DNA from: Trichomonas vaginalis G3
Taxonomy: Eukaryota; Parabasalia; Trichomonadida; Trichomonadidae
Assembly (NCBI RefSeq): GCF_026262505.1
Contig: NC_067207.1
Location: 13,360,082-13,424,081 of the forward strand
Direction of reading: 5' to 3'
Length of the DNA: 64,000 nucleotides
Shown: positions 19,034 to 28,123 of the stretch, piece by piece
Position numbering within the stretch: the first letter of the stretch is position 1
Layout: every line of letters starts with the position of its first letter
Notes under the pieces: model-generated
Told to the model about the DNA's origin: nothing
Seen by the model: the letters and a program-made list of their open reading frames with translations, nothing else
Databases searched by the model: none
Made by a program: the position numbers and the translations under genes

Positions 19034-19233
19034 ATGAGCTCCGAGTCACCGAGAAAACTTGGTCAGATGTTAGCAGCTTACTTCCCCGAGGAGGATGGAA
19101 GCGTTACATACATCAGGTTCAAAACAACGAACCTGGAATTGCGTACAAAATTCGCAATTACATGACCATGGAAGAGTACGAAAGGTTCCTACAAGAGAAA
19201 CCAGCTCTAAACAACTCAGAAAAGAAAGAATAA
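19034..19233 (+). pseudogene. Small Maverick gene MSSESPRKLGQM..., unknown
   Basis: Begins just after AAAGTGACATTTTT. The N-terminus is MSSESPRKLGQMLAAYFPEE; the remainder is charged and helical. It is plus-strand and 40 bp after the MSEDSK gene. Broken, about one break. Confidence 0.4.
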
Positions 19234-19261
19234 AAAGTTTAACTCGTAATTGTTTATTTTT

Positions 19262-19848
19262 TTACTTGTATGGGCAAGCTGCAAGAATGAAGTCGACTAT
19301 CTCAGTCTTTGTTTTGACGAGCTGGACGGCTCTTGCGAGTACGTCTGTTTGCGGTCTCCAGCTGGTGTCTGACCTTCGTAATTGCGCATGTTCTTGAGAG
19401 CTCCACCTGTAAATGATTGTAGGATGAAGAGTCTCTCAGACTGCTTGAGGTAGTCTTCACGGTCACGAACCGAATCTGTGGTACGAGTCGAATCGGTCGA
19501 TTTGAGGGAAGAGACTGAAAGCCTGTCGTCTTCCATAGGGGCAGTAGCATACTCTTGCGTAAGCGGTTCAGACCTTCTTCGAAGTCTTGGTCTCTCTTGG
19601 ACTGAGATTGGAATTTGAATTGGGGTGGAGCTTGCTGGAACATCAAGGGTTGGGGAAGTAAGGCATAGGCTGAGGAGGGTAGTTCGGGAAGCCTTGTAGT
19701 GGAAATTGGTAGTAACCTTGAGGTGGAAATTGGTAGTAATTTGGTGGAGGGACTTGCTGGAACTGAGGTTGCTGAGGAGACTGTTGTGGTTCTGCAGCTT
19801 TCGGTTCTTCTGGCTTTGGAAGGCGTTCAGAAGAGGAACGTCAGTCAT
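19262..19848 (-). pseudogene. Pro/Gln/Tyr-rich Maverick gene, unknown
   Basis: Minus-strand gene starting MTDVPLLNAF at 19848. Its middle is rich in Pro, Gln and Tyr with repeated GYYQFP-like stretches. The C-terminal part is polar (DREDYLKQSERLFILQSFTG). Low-complexity virion or interaction protein is a guess. It is divergent from the gene at 20067, and the palindrome array lies between them. Broken, about two to three breaks. Confidence 0.45.
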
Positions 19849-19868
19849 CCGTTTGTGTCCTGTCGGAA

Positions 19869-20045
19869 GGAAAAATTTTTCCTGTCGGAAGGAAGAACTT
19901 TTCCTGAAGTTCGACCAAAAAGTTCTCAATTTTCGAAAATTTGAATGGTTTACGGACGGACAACTGGAAGAGTTCTTCCTGTCGGAAGGAAAAATTTTTC
20001 CCTTTGTCCGGAAAAATTTTTCCAGTTGTCGGGAAAATATTTTCC
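19869..20045. repeat. Array of 14-bp palindromes at 22-bp spacing between divergent genes
   Basis: Palindromes of the form GGAAAAATTTTTCC start at 19869, 19891, 19966, 19988, 20010 and 20032. Within the two groups (19869/19891 and 19966-20032) every step is exactly 22 bp, about two turns of the helix. Spacers of 8 bp contain TGTC. Some units are perfect (19869, 19988, 20010) and others are variants (GGAAGAACTTTTCC, GGAAAATATTTTCC). The array sits in the gap between the minus gene starting at 19848 and the plus gene starting at 20067. Operator array or replication iterons are both possible. Confidence 0.75.
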
Positions 20046-20066
20046 TGTCGGATGGAAGGACTCGGA

Positions 20067-20438
20067 ATGCCAGAAGGATTTGACGAGGCAATTTACCTTA
20101 TAGAGATAAATGAAGTTGTTAAGCAGTACTTGCGCAAGGTCATGAAGCCCAAGGTCAAGTTCACCACTATTTCTGGAAGGTCTACACTTCAGCTCGAGAC
20201 TTCGACTGGAATTCCAATTCAAATACCAGACGGGACAGCCTACGATGGCATAAAGGACGCCAAAAGAGAAGCTCTTGTTAAGTTCCTAAACAAACGTCCT
20301 TGGATAAAAATACCAAACAAGGAGAACCCCCTACCCCATATGAAATTGGCAATTCAGTCTCTCCTTCACTTCTCGGGTCAGCCGTTCTACATAACCTGTG
20401 AAGGCGACATCCAACCAGTTCTAAACCTTAACGTTTAG
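20067..20438 (+). CDS. Maverick protein MPEGFDEAIYLIE..., ~123 aa, unknown
   Basis: An open frame. The start at 20067 is chosen because sequence upstream of it is the palindrome array; 20052 is an alternative. The protein is mixed alpha/beta with VKFTTISGRSTLQLETSTG and ends LNLNV. No recognised domain. It is followed 27 bp later by a further plus-strand gene. Confidence 0.55.
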   Translation: MPEGFDEAIYLIEINEVVKQYLRKVMKPKVKFTTISGRSTLQLETSTGIPIQIPDGTAYDGIKDAKREALVKFLNKRPWIKIPNKENPLPHMKLAIQSLLHFSGQPFYITCEGDIQPVLNLNV

Positions 20439-20454
20439 AGTAAAAACATTTTTT

Positions 20455-20460
20455 TCATTT
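20455..20460 (+). promoter_or_regulatory. Initiator-like TCATTT before gene at 20466
   Basis: TCATTTTTTGA lies between the stop at 20438 and the ATG at 20466, in the same geometry as at 18789 and 21072. Confidence 0.5.
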
Positions 20461-20465
20461 TTTGA

Positions 20466-21050
20466 ATGAAGCAAGTTAAATTCGTCCCACACCAATCTCA
20501 ATGGACCGATGAAGAGTTTCAAGCCATAGTTGAAGACGTTGAGAACGACATAGACGGCGAACTTGAAGGAGCTCAAATCACAATTGCAACCAAAATTGCA
20601 GGAGTCAAGGAACAGATAGCTCCACTTAAAGCTACCAAAGCTACTCTTGACCTCATGGATAGTTACCGTTTAGATGTCAAGAGAGGAATAAGACAATTAA
20701 AATTAAAACTCTTAAATTACGAAGCTATACTCCAGAAGTTAGCAGAGATGAGAAGACTTTACCAGAGCTACTTACATGTAAGGGACTTACCTTCAAGCAG
20801 TCCGACCAAAGATGAATTTGTTGACATTGTCCCAATTTTGTCCGAAAGTCAGCTCAGATGTTTTGAACTGCTCCCAACATATCCAGAATATGAACGTTTG
20901 CTTGAACTCTTCCGCAATCTCAAAAAACGTTTTTTGGTTCTCATGTTCCAAACTTTTATCGGAAGAGACAACAAACGTTCAGAAGAAGAACAAGATATTA
21001 TTTTAAACTTGTTGTATGACATAACTGTCATAACAAGCTTTTTGAAGTAA
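20466..21050 (+). CDS. Helical Maverick protein MKQVKFVPHQSQW..., 194 aa
   Basis: An open frame, almost entirely alpha-helical by composition, with heptad-like leucines around LKLKLLNYEAILQKLAEMRR. The N-terminal region is acidic (EDVENDIDGELEGA). No family recognised; coiled-coil structural or regulatory protein. Its initiator-type upstream motif groups it with the small left-centre genes. Confidence 0.6.
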   Translation: MKQVKFVPHQSQWTDEEFQAIVEDVENDIDGELEGAQITIATKIAGVKEQIAPLKATKATLDLMDSYRLDVKRGIRQLKLKLLNYEAILQKLAEMRRLYQSYLHVRDLPSSSPTKDEFVDIVPILSESQLRCFELLPTYPEYERLLELFRNLKKRFLVLMFQTFIGRDNKRSEEEQDIILNLLYDITVITSFLK

Positions 21051-21071
21051 AACCGTCATTCTCAAACCACT

Positions 21072-21077
21072 TCATTT
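21072..21077 (+). promoter_or_regulatory. Initiator-like TCATTT before HNH gene
   Basis: TCATTTTTCG precedes the ATG at 21082, ten bases from motif start to ATG. Confidence 0.5.
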
Positions 21078-21081
21078 TTCG

Positions 21082-21774
21082 ATGTCCGAACAAGCACCGA
21101 AGCCAAACTCAATGGCAGATGTCCTTTCAAGGTTGCCAGACAAGCGCCAATTCAAATTCAATTGCCCAATTGAAAGCTCATCTGACAAACACCATTAAGA
21201 CTCTCCAAAGTAGTCTTATGAACAGAGATGACCAATCTCAAAGCCGATGTCCTCATGAACCAAGCTTCCAATGAAAAGCCTGAACGATTTCACGGAAACC
21301 TTGCGCAATTACGAGAGAGAAAACCGAACCTTGCCAGACTCATCTACCGTTTCTTCGAAAGATAGACGCCATCTGGAAGGTACTCGGAAAGGACAGAACA
21401 TGCAACACCGTACTTCGTGAACACAGAATTGCCGAAGGTATTATCAAAGAAGAGGAAGAAGAGGAAAAGAGGAAGAAGAGGAAGAAGAAGAGAAACACAA
21501 GAAAAGGAAGTTTGGGCAACCCTTGTTGCCGATGACGGTACGAAATTTCCCAGCCTACCCATACCAAATCCGCAACAAGGAGACAGGCAAGGTTCTTACC
21601 CCAGTCCTCAACAACTTGGGACACTTGAACCTTAACCTTCGAAATTACGGTTCAATTTCCATGGGAAGGCTTGTCGGTATGCAATGGGTTCCAAATCCAG
21701 ACAAGAAGACGAGGGTCAGACACATTGACGGTGACAAGCTCAACAACCGTAAGGAGAACCTCGAGTGGTTCTAA
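21082..21774 (+). pseudogene. HNH-family endonuclease-like Maverick gene
   Basis: The N-terminus is MSEQAPKPNSMADVLSRLPD. After a charged Glu/Arg/Lys tract, the C-terminal region reads GRLVGMQWVPNPDKK, then RHIDGDKLNNRKENLEW. That is the typical HNH homing-nuclease ending (NP-x-K, H-x-D-G-x-x-x-N-N-x-x-x-N-L-E-W). A DNA-cleaving role, perhaps in spread or competition, is inferred from family. The purine-rich tract at 21440-21505 codes for the charged region. Broken, about three to four breaks. Confidence 0.7.
21440..21505 (+). repeat. GA-rich purine tract
   Basis: Runs of GAAGAGGAAGAAGAGGAAAA-type sequence, nearly all purine on the plus strand, within the HNH gene. Confidence 0.7.
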
Positions 21775-21864
21775 GAGTAAAAAAATTTTATTTTAGGGGG
21801 AAACCCCAAGTAAATTTAGGTGTTTATTTGGATAAGTATGTTAAATTAAGGGTAATTTGCAAAA

Positions 21865-22085
21865 TTAGTTCCCGACCTTGAATTGGACTCTTTCGTTATC
21901 CCAGTTGCGTAGGAGGTCGTCCCAGAGGAGTTGGTAGAATTGCCAATCCAAGGACGATTTGTCCTCCCAGGCATTGAGGATGTACTGCTCGTAGAGTTTC
22001 ATGACCTCTGCCTTGCACCAGACACCCTCTCCTTGGAACGTAAGGCTTCTTCGAAGTGCTCGAATGCGATTGGCTGCTTGACCAT
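21865..22085 (-). pseudogene. Small Maverick minus-strand gene, unknown
   Basis: The ATG at 22085 follows TCATTTCGG on this strand (AAAAAGTGTCATTT, the same string as before the 18799 gene), which decides the start. The protein is helical and charged, with EVMKLYEQYILNAWEDKSSL toward the end and a C-terminus of ERVQFKVGN. No family recognised. About one break. Confidence 0.45.
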
Positions 22086-22088
22086 CCG

Positions 22089-22094
22089 AAATGA
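22089..22094 (-). promoter_or_regulatory. Initiator-like TCATTT (minus strand)
   Basis: Reads ACAAAAAGTGTCATTTCGG on the minus strand immediately before an ATG. It shares AAAAAGTGTCATTT with 18781-18794. Confidence 0.5.
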
Positions 22095-22167
22095 CACTTT
22101 TTGTCCGTTTGGTCAATGTTTGTGTCTCGTGCCATAGTCGACGAAAATACAGACAAACAGGTTATAT

Positions 22168-22554
22168 ATGAGTTTTGAGACCAAGAATGGTGTAACTCGA
22201 CCTGTCCGATTCAAAGACTCCGAGGGCGGACATGAAATTAAACGGAAATTAGCTAGGAAGGAATATAAAATGGACTGGTTGCCACCACCTCCACCTCCAC
22301 CACCTTTACCTGTTCCTCAAGTAAATAAGCCTTTCCCGTTCCAAGAATTCCCACATTTTAATTCAAATTCGAATAAAAATTTTTTATTTCATGCAATGTT
22401 TTATTTCTGTGTCGTCTTCAAGTATGCCCCAGTACTTACGCTTGGAGAGGACATGAACTTCGGTGAAAATTTTGTCCAATTTGAATTGACCCATCTTTTC
22501 ACCGACCATTCCCATTTCAATGAGTTTGTTGTATCCTTCTTCGTTCAGTCATGA
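22168..22554 (+). CDS. Small proline-rich Maverick ORF, unknown
   Basis: Starts MSFETKNGVTRPVRFKDSEG, then a proline run (WLPPPPPPPPLPVP) and an FPFQEFPHF segment. From about 22384 the frame overlaps the 3' end of the polymerase gene on the other strand, so the true length or the last third is doubtful. Proline runs of this kind occur in interaction or late-domain proteins; no function can be assigned. Confidence 0.4.
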   Translation: MSFETKNGVTRPVRFKDSEGGHEIKRKLARKEYKMDWLPPPPPPPPLPVPQVNKPFPFQEFPHFNSNSNKNFLFHAMFYFCVVFKYAPVLTLGEDMNFGENFVQFELTHLFTDHSHFNEFVVSFFVQS

Positions 22555-24532
22555 GTGCGTCAATGTTCTCATAGTAAACCTTCACTTTGGATTTGACTTC
22601 GGAGAAGAATTTGTTGTAGTTGTCAAGGACTGCTTTGCGAACTGAGGGTAAGACCAATGTTCGACAATAGGTTTTAATGTGGTTACTAAGCCACTTTGAC
22701 CTGAGTGAATTCGTACTTCAAAACAAAAGGAGAAAACCTTTCAACAAAGTTGTCGACCTTCTCATAATGTTTACTCTTCATCTCTTGAGGTTTCTTAATG
22801 GAATATCCCCATGTCGAATTCATAAGCAATTTGAGTGTCATTGCAAGTTTGGGGTTTGAAGCTTTCCTAATATCATACAGTTGTTGTATGACTTTTCCAA
22901 CTGTATAGTTCCTTCCCGGGAACTCACCATCTTCGTTTGGAATTCCAGTCGGAATATATTGGACAAACCTCATGTATGCAGCGTTAAGGTCGACATAGTA
23001 TATCTTTTCATCTGAGTCGAACTTGTCGCAACCAATTGGTCCAGTTTGTGGAAATTCAAGTGAGTCTCTTATCTTCTGAGAAACTTCTCCTGTTATCTCA
23101 TAAACATCGTCGAAGCAACCTGTTTCATATAAAACCTTCTGACCTAACTCAGATGCTCTCCAATACAATTTGACGTCAATTGGATGTCTCAATGGAAGTT
23201 TGTTTATAGCATCTTGAAGTTCTTGCAACCTCATTGGAAGTTCTTCTGGTTCAGGTTGGTATCCGAACAATCCAACTCCTTGTGGAATTGTGTACTTCTT
23301 TTGTACTAGAACTTTGTCTGGAACAACTTTTGGTCTTGCTAACAGTGAAAAGTTTGTTTCGTCTTTTGGTACAAAAGTTTCTGTCAGCTTGTCATCTGGA
23401 ATTGGTTCCAACAAACCTTTCTCGAAAAGAATGTTTACAGCTCTGACAATGTTGCACTTGCCTTTTCCGAACAATGGGTTTGTAAGACTTTCGTTCAACA
23501 TGAAGTGGTTGTGGACAATTGCAATCTTCAACCATGGTAAATTGAACTCAACAACATAGTCGTCATGTGAAGAACCTTTAGCTGTAGGTATGTTGACTCG
23601 GATATTGACATTTGCCAACGGTGCAATTTTTGCCAATTGACCTCTGAGAATGTACCTTGTCTTCACACATGACTCAAGATACTTCATCTTCTCATCTGTA
23701 ACAAGACCAGAGTTCCTGAGACATGTAAGAATGCAAGGTTCATTGACAATTGTTTCAATTGAATTGTAAATTCCATACCTTGTCAAGTCAATGTCAGACT
23801 TATTTATGAACGGGAAGTATCCAGCATGTTGTCTGACTGCTTGAGGGTTAGGTTGGTACCATTCGAACTTGACACTTGCAATTCCTTCAATTGCATTCAA
23901 AATGTCTGAGTCGGAGTCAACCATTTGTTCTCTCTTTGTAGTCTTGAAAGCGTCAAGAAGTTTTGCAGCTGTTTGTTCATTGCCATTTGCATAGTAAATG
24001 TGACCATCCAAATCCGTTATGGTCAATCTGAGATTGTGTCCTTTCTTATTTCCGTCTTGTATGGCAGCAAGTACTCCCATGAAGCCTTCTTTGTTCTTTC
24101 CTTCGTCAAAGTTTACTGTAAAGGTTCGACCAGATGTAATTTGACTTCTAACTTCACGATACTTTTCATATGCATATCTTGTTCTTTCCATGGGAGCATG
24201 TGTGTCTTCACCTTTTCCTTTTTTCCTTCTCAAAGGATGCAATTGTTCGTCATGTTTCCAGTAGAATCTGGCAAAGCCGTCGTGTCCTTCAACTTGAGGT
24301 TCACTAACATCGAAAGGCATGTCATAAGACGTTCTTCTTCTAACCTCTCTAGTCTGTTTGGATAATTTGCACGTGCTGTTTCCAAATCCATTTCGTAGCG
24401 AAGACCAGCCAGTTTGTCATAGACTTTTATGGGTCTTCCCTTCCTATATTTAAAATTCTTCGAAACTCTCCAACCATATCTTTGTAACTCTGCTTTTATT
24501 CTAGCAGTTTCTATCCATTCTATATGGGGGCA
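22384..24532 (-). pseudogene. Maverick B-family DNA polymerase
   Basis: Polymerase motif A is YYVDLNAAYM, motif B is LKLLMNSTWGYS and a motif C-like element is VYYENIDALM near the C-terminus, all in the correct order on the minus strand. The N-terminal part (DLTRYGIYNSIE, LTCLRNSGLV) resembles Polinton and T. vaginalis Maverick polymerases. It is about 700 codons, ends HCMK at 22384, and would replicate the element, probably by protein priming as in the family. The N-terminus is uncertain. It differs clearly from the polymerase at 1-2959. Broken, about three to four breaks. Confidence 0.85.
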
Positions 24533-24564
24533 TTTTTATAAAAATAAAAAAATATTTTTTTTCT

Positions 24565-25148
24565 TTACTTTACATAACCGCCTGCTGCCATAAGTCTTTG
24601 ACGCCAACCCATACCAGCTAATGAAGGTTGACTTGGTTTAGTTTGGAAACTAAACTTTGGTTTTGGTTTATCTTCAGTTTTTGGTTTTTCTTCTTCTATC
24701 GGTTTTTCGTCACTTTTCGGTTCCTCTGACTTTACTCACCTGCAGGAACAGTTGTGTCGTCAACATCTTCATAAATATCATATGCCATTTGTTTTTGTTT
24801 TCCTTTCAACTTTTTGTGTTTGTTGTAAAGTTTAGAATATTTCGACTCTAAGTCAATGAGATGTTCTATAATGAACTGTTGGTCAGTGAAGTAAACTTTT
24901 CCATCTGTTGTCTCGAAAGCTCCTTCAGACTTCAATATTTTATTTGTGAGAGTCTGTTTCTTTTTTGAGATACTAGCCGTTCCATTTCTATGAAAAGTGA
25001 CTTTATAGTTAGGGTTTGTATTTCCAGACCTGGCACTTTCTATTATTGAATTTTTCTCTTCATCTGTAAGTTCTTTGACAGGTTTTGACAATGGTTCTGA
25101 ACTTTTTGTTTGTGGTGTCAAATCTACCGTTTCAACTTCTTCGGTCAT
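24565..25148 (-). pseudogene. Maverick gene MTEEVETVDLTPQ..., ~190 aa, unknown
   Basis: Starts MTEEVETVDLTPQTKSSEPL after GTTTTTTACTGAGATGAAATGA-like leader sequence. The central region has NPNYKVTFHRNGTASISKKK, then coiled-coil helices (HLIDLESKYSKLYNKHKKLK). The C-terminal part is rich in Lys/Glu/Pro. Possibly a virion protein by position near the fibre cluster. About one break. Confidence 0.5.
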
Positions 25149-25167
25149 TTCATCTCAGTAAAAAATT

Positions 25168-25320
25168 TTAGTTTGGTTTGTTTTCAACTGGTTGTTTAGG
25201 TTTTTTAAGTCGGTCTAAAACTTCCTGAGGTATAGGAAGAACTTGACAAACACGTTGTGTAACTGCTGGAAGTCGACAAATCCATCTTGAACCCATTTGT
25301 CTCAATGCTGTATTGTTCAT
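25168..25320 (-). CDS. Small basic Maverick protein, 50 aa
   Basis: An open 50-codon frame beginning MNNTALRQMGSRWICRLP and ending VENKPN. Basic with two cysteines and several prolines. It shares the start-proximal string TTTTTACTGAGATGAAATGA with the next gene downstream (25148). No family recognised; small basic proteins of this sort can be virion core peptides, which is only a guess. Confidence 0.45.
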   Translation of the reverse strand: MNNTALRQMGSRWICRLPAVTQRVCQVLPIPQEVLDRLKKPKQPVENKPN

Positions 25321-25339
25321 TTCATCTCAGTAAAAAACT

Positions 25340-25741
25340 TTACATTCCCCACGTTTGAGGCGGTTGAGGTTGGTTATTGTTTACCCACTGTTGTGCATGG
25401 TTATATCCTCTGTTAAAGAATCTTTCACCTTGGTCCATATAGTGTCCTGCTTGGTTATAGTAGTCATTTGCTTTGTTATAATAGTTTCCTGCTTGTCTTC
25501 CTACATTGTCCATCCATCCTTGAACTTTTCCTCTTGTTTCAGGATTTGGAATAAGATTTGTTGCATCTCGTGCTACATCCCAACCTTTCTGTACAGTTTG
25601 TATAATAGGTTGTGCTTTCTCTTTAAGTATACCTAATGTACTCAAAATCTTCCTTCCAACTCCAAATACACCTCTGGCTATTGTTCCCACTGCGGGCAAA
25701 AATCTGGATGCAACTCCTGCTAATGCGCCAAATAAACCCAT
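25340..25741 (-). CDS. MG-starting amphipathic Maverick protein, 133 aa
   Basis: An open frame. Starts MGLFGALAGVASRFLPAVG, a glycine at position 2 followed by an amphipathic, membrane-active-looking helix. Then come RKILSTLGILKEKAQ and a Tyr/Asn/Gln-rich repeat region (YYNKANDYYNQAGHYMDQ). The shape recalls capsid-associated membrane-lytic proteins such as adenovirus VI or myristoylated virion proteins. No homology is claimed. A second protein with the same plan lies at 28995-29240. Confidence 0.6.
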   Translation of the reverse strand: MGLFGALAGVASRFLPAVGTIARGVFGVGRKILSTLGILKEKAQPIIQTVQKGWDVARDATNLIPNPETRGKVQGWMDNVGRQAGNYYNKANDYYNQAGHYMDQGERFFNRGYNHAQQWVNNNQPQPPQTWGM

Positions 25742-25757
25742 TTCTTATAGGGTAAAA

Positions 25758-26717
25758 ATGACGAATCCAAACAAGGACCCCTATGTTTCTAAAGCGACAA
25801 AGAAAGCACTCATGATAAAAATCTTTAGTTCAACACCAAATGCTTGGTTTATGGATATCTTGGAAAACATTCCGAGAGTTAGAACAGATGGACCACCATA
25901 CTGGCTAATATTTGTCGGTCAAAACACAAGATACTGTGAAGCCATACCATTACAGTCCAAAAATATTTTAGATATCTTAGCAGCTTTGACAATATTCGTT
26001 GACAAATACCATCCAACAAAACTGACATCTGACTGTGAAAGTTCTTTCAAATCAGATGATGTAAAAAACTATCTGCGTTCAAAAAATGTAAACCAATATT
26101 TCATTGTCGACCAAAACCATTCTGCTCTTGGTGTCATTGACGGTTGTATAAAAATGTTAAGAGACTTAAACCAACCACAAGGTGGTGAAGCAAATGAAAT
26201 GTCATATGACGACAAATATAGACACTTCTCCATGGCAAAGATGAGACAAGTTTTAAATATTTACAATAGCCGTAAACAAAAAGGTTTGGGAAACCACTCC
26301 CCCGAAGAAATGAAAAACAACCCTGACTTAGAGAAAGACTATATATTTAATAATTTAGTCAAAAGAGACAAACAAGAAAGAATGCCGGGCTTCAAACTTA
26401 AGAAAGGCGACAAAGTAAAAATAGAAATACCTAAACGCGACCCATATGAAAATACTATTGACTATGACAACAATGGGAACCCGACAGGTACTCACATTCG
26501 TGTTCGTAAAAATAGAAGAAAGTATACAAGAGAATATTATGAAGTTTTAGGCAAACATGGCAAAATGTACACACTGCAAGCAGAAGATAAAACTACTATT
26601 GTCAGACCTCGTTTCAAACTTGTCAAAGTTCAAGGTGGTATACTTTCAAAGACAGTTCCTAACAAATATAAGACAACTCCTGACGAATATGCTAAAGAAG
26701 TTGAAAATGACGACTAA
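25758..26717 (+). CDS. Maverick integrase (retroviral-type rve fold)
   Basis: An open frame of 319 codons preceded by TATAGGGTAAAAATG. The core has WFMDILENI, LTSDCESSFKSDDVKNYL and HSALGVIDGCIKMLRDLN, matching the three catalytic blocks of cellular/Maverick integrases. The following part has the NHSPEEM-like segment and a basic C-terminal domain (KLKKGDKVKIEIPKRD) that probably binds DNA or chromatin. It inserts the element DNA and makes the 6-bp target duplication. It is divergent from the MG-amphipathic gene (16 bp gap), and its stop overlaps the end of the fibre gene. Confidence 0.9.
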   Translation: MTNPNKDPYVSKATKKALMIKIFSSTPNAWFMDILENIPRVRTDGPPYWLIFVGQNTRYCEAIPLQSKNILDILAALTIFVDKYHPTKLTSDCESSFKSDDVKNYLRSKNVNQYFIVDQNHSALGVIDGCIKMLRDLNQPQGGEANEMSYDDKYRHFSMAKMRQVLNIYNSRKQKGLGNHSPEEMKNNPDLEKDYIFNNLVKRDKQERMPGFKLKKGDKVKIEIPKRDPYENTIDYDNNGNPTGTHIRVRKNRRKYTREYYEVLGKHGKMYTLQAEDKTTIVRPRFKLVKVQGGILSKTVPNKYKTTPDEYAKEVENDD

Positions 26718-28123
26718 GCATTTCTATACCATGCGTAAACTGTCATGTAAGGTGGCATGTAGTCTTTACTTTGTCCCGTTGTTTGCGTATATCCTGAAAC
26801 GCGATGTGTATGGTTTCCTCCTCCCTCAGTGTTACTCCAGTAACAATCTATAGCAAACTTAACGTTGTCTTTAACATCATATCCTTTACCTTTTGTCATT
26901 GCTGCCCAATCCCAATATCTATGCTTATGCCAACCTGCTTGAGATGTACTTAAATCTATGTAGTGACTATGTGCAGGTAAATTTTCACCTGAAATCGTTT
27001 TACTTCCCCCTGTTTCCTTTGAAGAGTTTGCACAATACAAAAACCTGTCGACTATTTGAGTCCAAGTTCCAAAACCCAGAACTGTTTCTGGTCTGGTAGA
27101 GTTCATTGACGTATAAATAGAGCCTATAGGATATAATGTTTGAAGTATTTCTGTCTTTAATGTTTGAAGCTCTGTTTTGTCAGCCTTCTTGTCATATAAA
27201 TCTTGAGCAGTGAATTTAATATTATGTTCATCCTTCATGACATAAACATCTTTACATCTAATGTTTCTCATCGTCGTTATGTCGTCATCCGATGTTAAAC
27301 CTTGTGGAAAGTTAGGAGGTTTACAATATATTGCATCCCCACCAGTTTCTTCAACCGTTCCTTCAATACTTTCTATAGCAACAGTTGTAAAACTTGTATG
27401 TGTATGGTTCTTGTCTGCTTTCTTCTCTAACTCATCGTTAACATAAGTTTTATCTGCTTTAAGGTCTAAACATCCTGAAACCCATCCTGTATCGGCTTTA
27501 ACTTTAAAAGTCTTCGATGTCCATTCATGGTACCAGTCAACCCTTTCTATAATTTCTTTATCTTTTTCATCCACATATTCCTTATCTGCTTTCTTCACTA
27601 ACACACTAGCCATAAGTCCCTTATCTACCTTATTTTCAAGGCTAACGTTTAAGTCTGTTATTTCAGATATAGAATGTGTATGAGTCTTTTTAGAATATTC
27701 GTTTTCAGCTCTTGTCACTTCACTTGACATTTTATTGTCAACATATGTTTTGTCTGCTAGTTCAGGATGAGTATGTTCTTTTGTTGCATAAGCATTGTTA
27801 GCTCTTTCTTCTTCTTTTGCTATTGCATCGTCTACATATTCTTTGTCAGCTTTGTTGTCAACATCTGCTTTCAAAAGAAGTTCATTTATAGGTTTCTCGT
27901 TTAAAGTTCCTTTTGTTGGATTTATACAGACAGTATGGTTCTTATTGTCTTGAAATAGAAACTCATCTGTCATTGGGTTTATTGTCAGTTTTAAGTTTCC
28001 TTCTTTCAATGACTCAGATATCTTAGAATAGTTTGAAAAGTTTGTTGTGTTCTTATTTAGAGCTTGCATAATGAGTTGTCGGTTGTGTTGTATTTCTCTC
28101 ATGGAAGCAATATCTTTCGACAT
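26714..28123 (-). CDS. Fibre-like protein with phage tail-collar-type C-terminus, 469 aa
   Basis: An open frame. The N-terminal 300 residues are a repetitive shaft with recurring KADKEYVD/KADKTYVD and HTH motifs, typical of trimeric tail fibres. The C-terminal ~150 residues read YPIGSIYTSMNSTRPETVLG, FGTWTQIVDRFLYC, GENLPAHSHYI, and finally PPYMTVYAWYR. That is the pattern of phage collar/T4 gp10-type fibre tips. Likely a receptor-binding fibre on the virion. Transfer from a bacteriophage is plausible. It sits between integrase and the 28142 gene, with a bidirectional leader TCTAGATAAAAT on its start side. Confidence 0.8.
   Translation of the reverse strand: MSKDIASMREIQHNRQLIMQALNKNTTNFSNYSKISESLKEGNLKLTINPMTDEFLFQDNKNHTVCINPTKGTLNEKPINELLLKADVDNKADKEYVDDAIAKEEERANNAYATKEHTHPELADKTYVDNKMSSEVTRAENEYSKKTHTHSISEITDLNVSLENKVDKGLMASVLVKKADKEYVDEKDKEIIERVDWYHEWTSKTFKVKADTGWVSGCLDLKADKTYVNDELEKKADKNHTHTSFTTVAIESIEGTVEETGGDAIYCKPPNFPQGLTSDDDITTMRNIRCKDVYVMKDEHNIKFTAQDLYDKKADKTELQTLKTEILQTLYPIGSIYTSMNSTRPETVLGFGTWTQIVDRFLYCANSSKETGGSKTISGENLPAHSHYIDLSTSQAGWHKHRYWDWAAMTKGKGYDVKDNVKFAIDCYWSNTEGGGNHTHRVSGYTQTTGQSKDYMPPYMTVYAWYRNA

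Noticed and set aside
19869-20045. CRISPR or tRNA-like reading of the palindrome array
   Set aside because: Spacers are 8 bp and the units are self-complementary 14-mers; does not fit either class.
19941-20066. Upstream extension of the 20067 gene through the palindrome array
   Set aside because: Would code for the palindromes as repeated KIFP segments; more likely non-coding.
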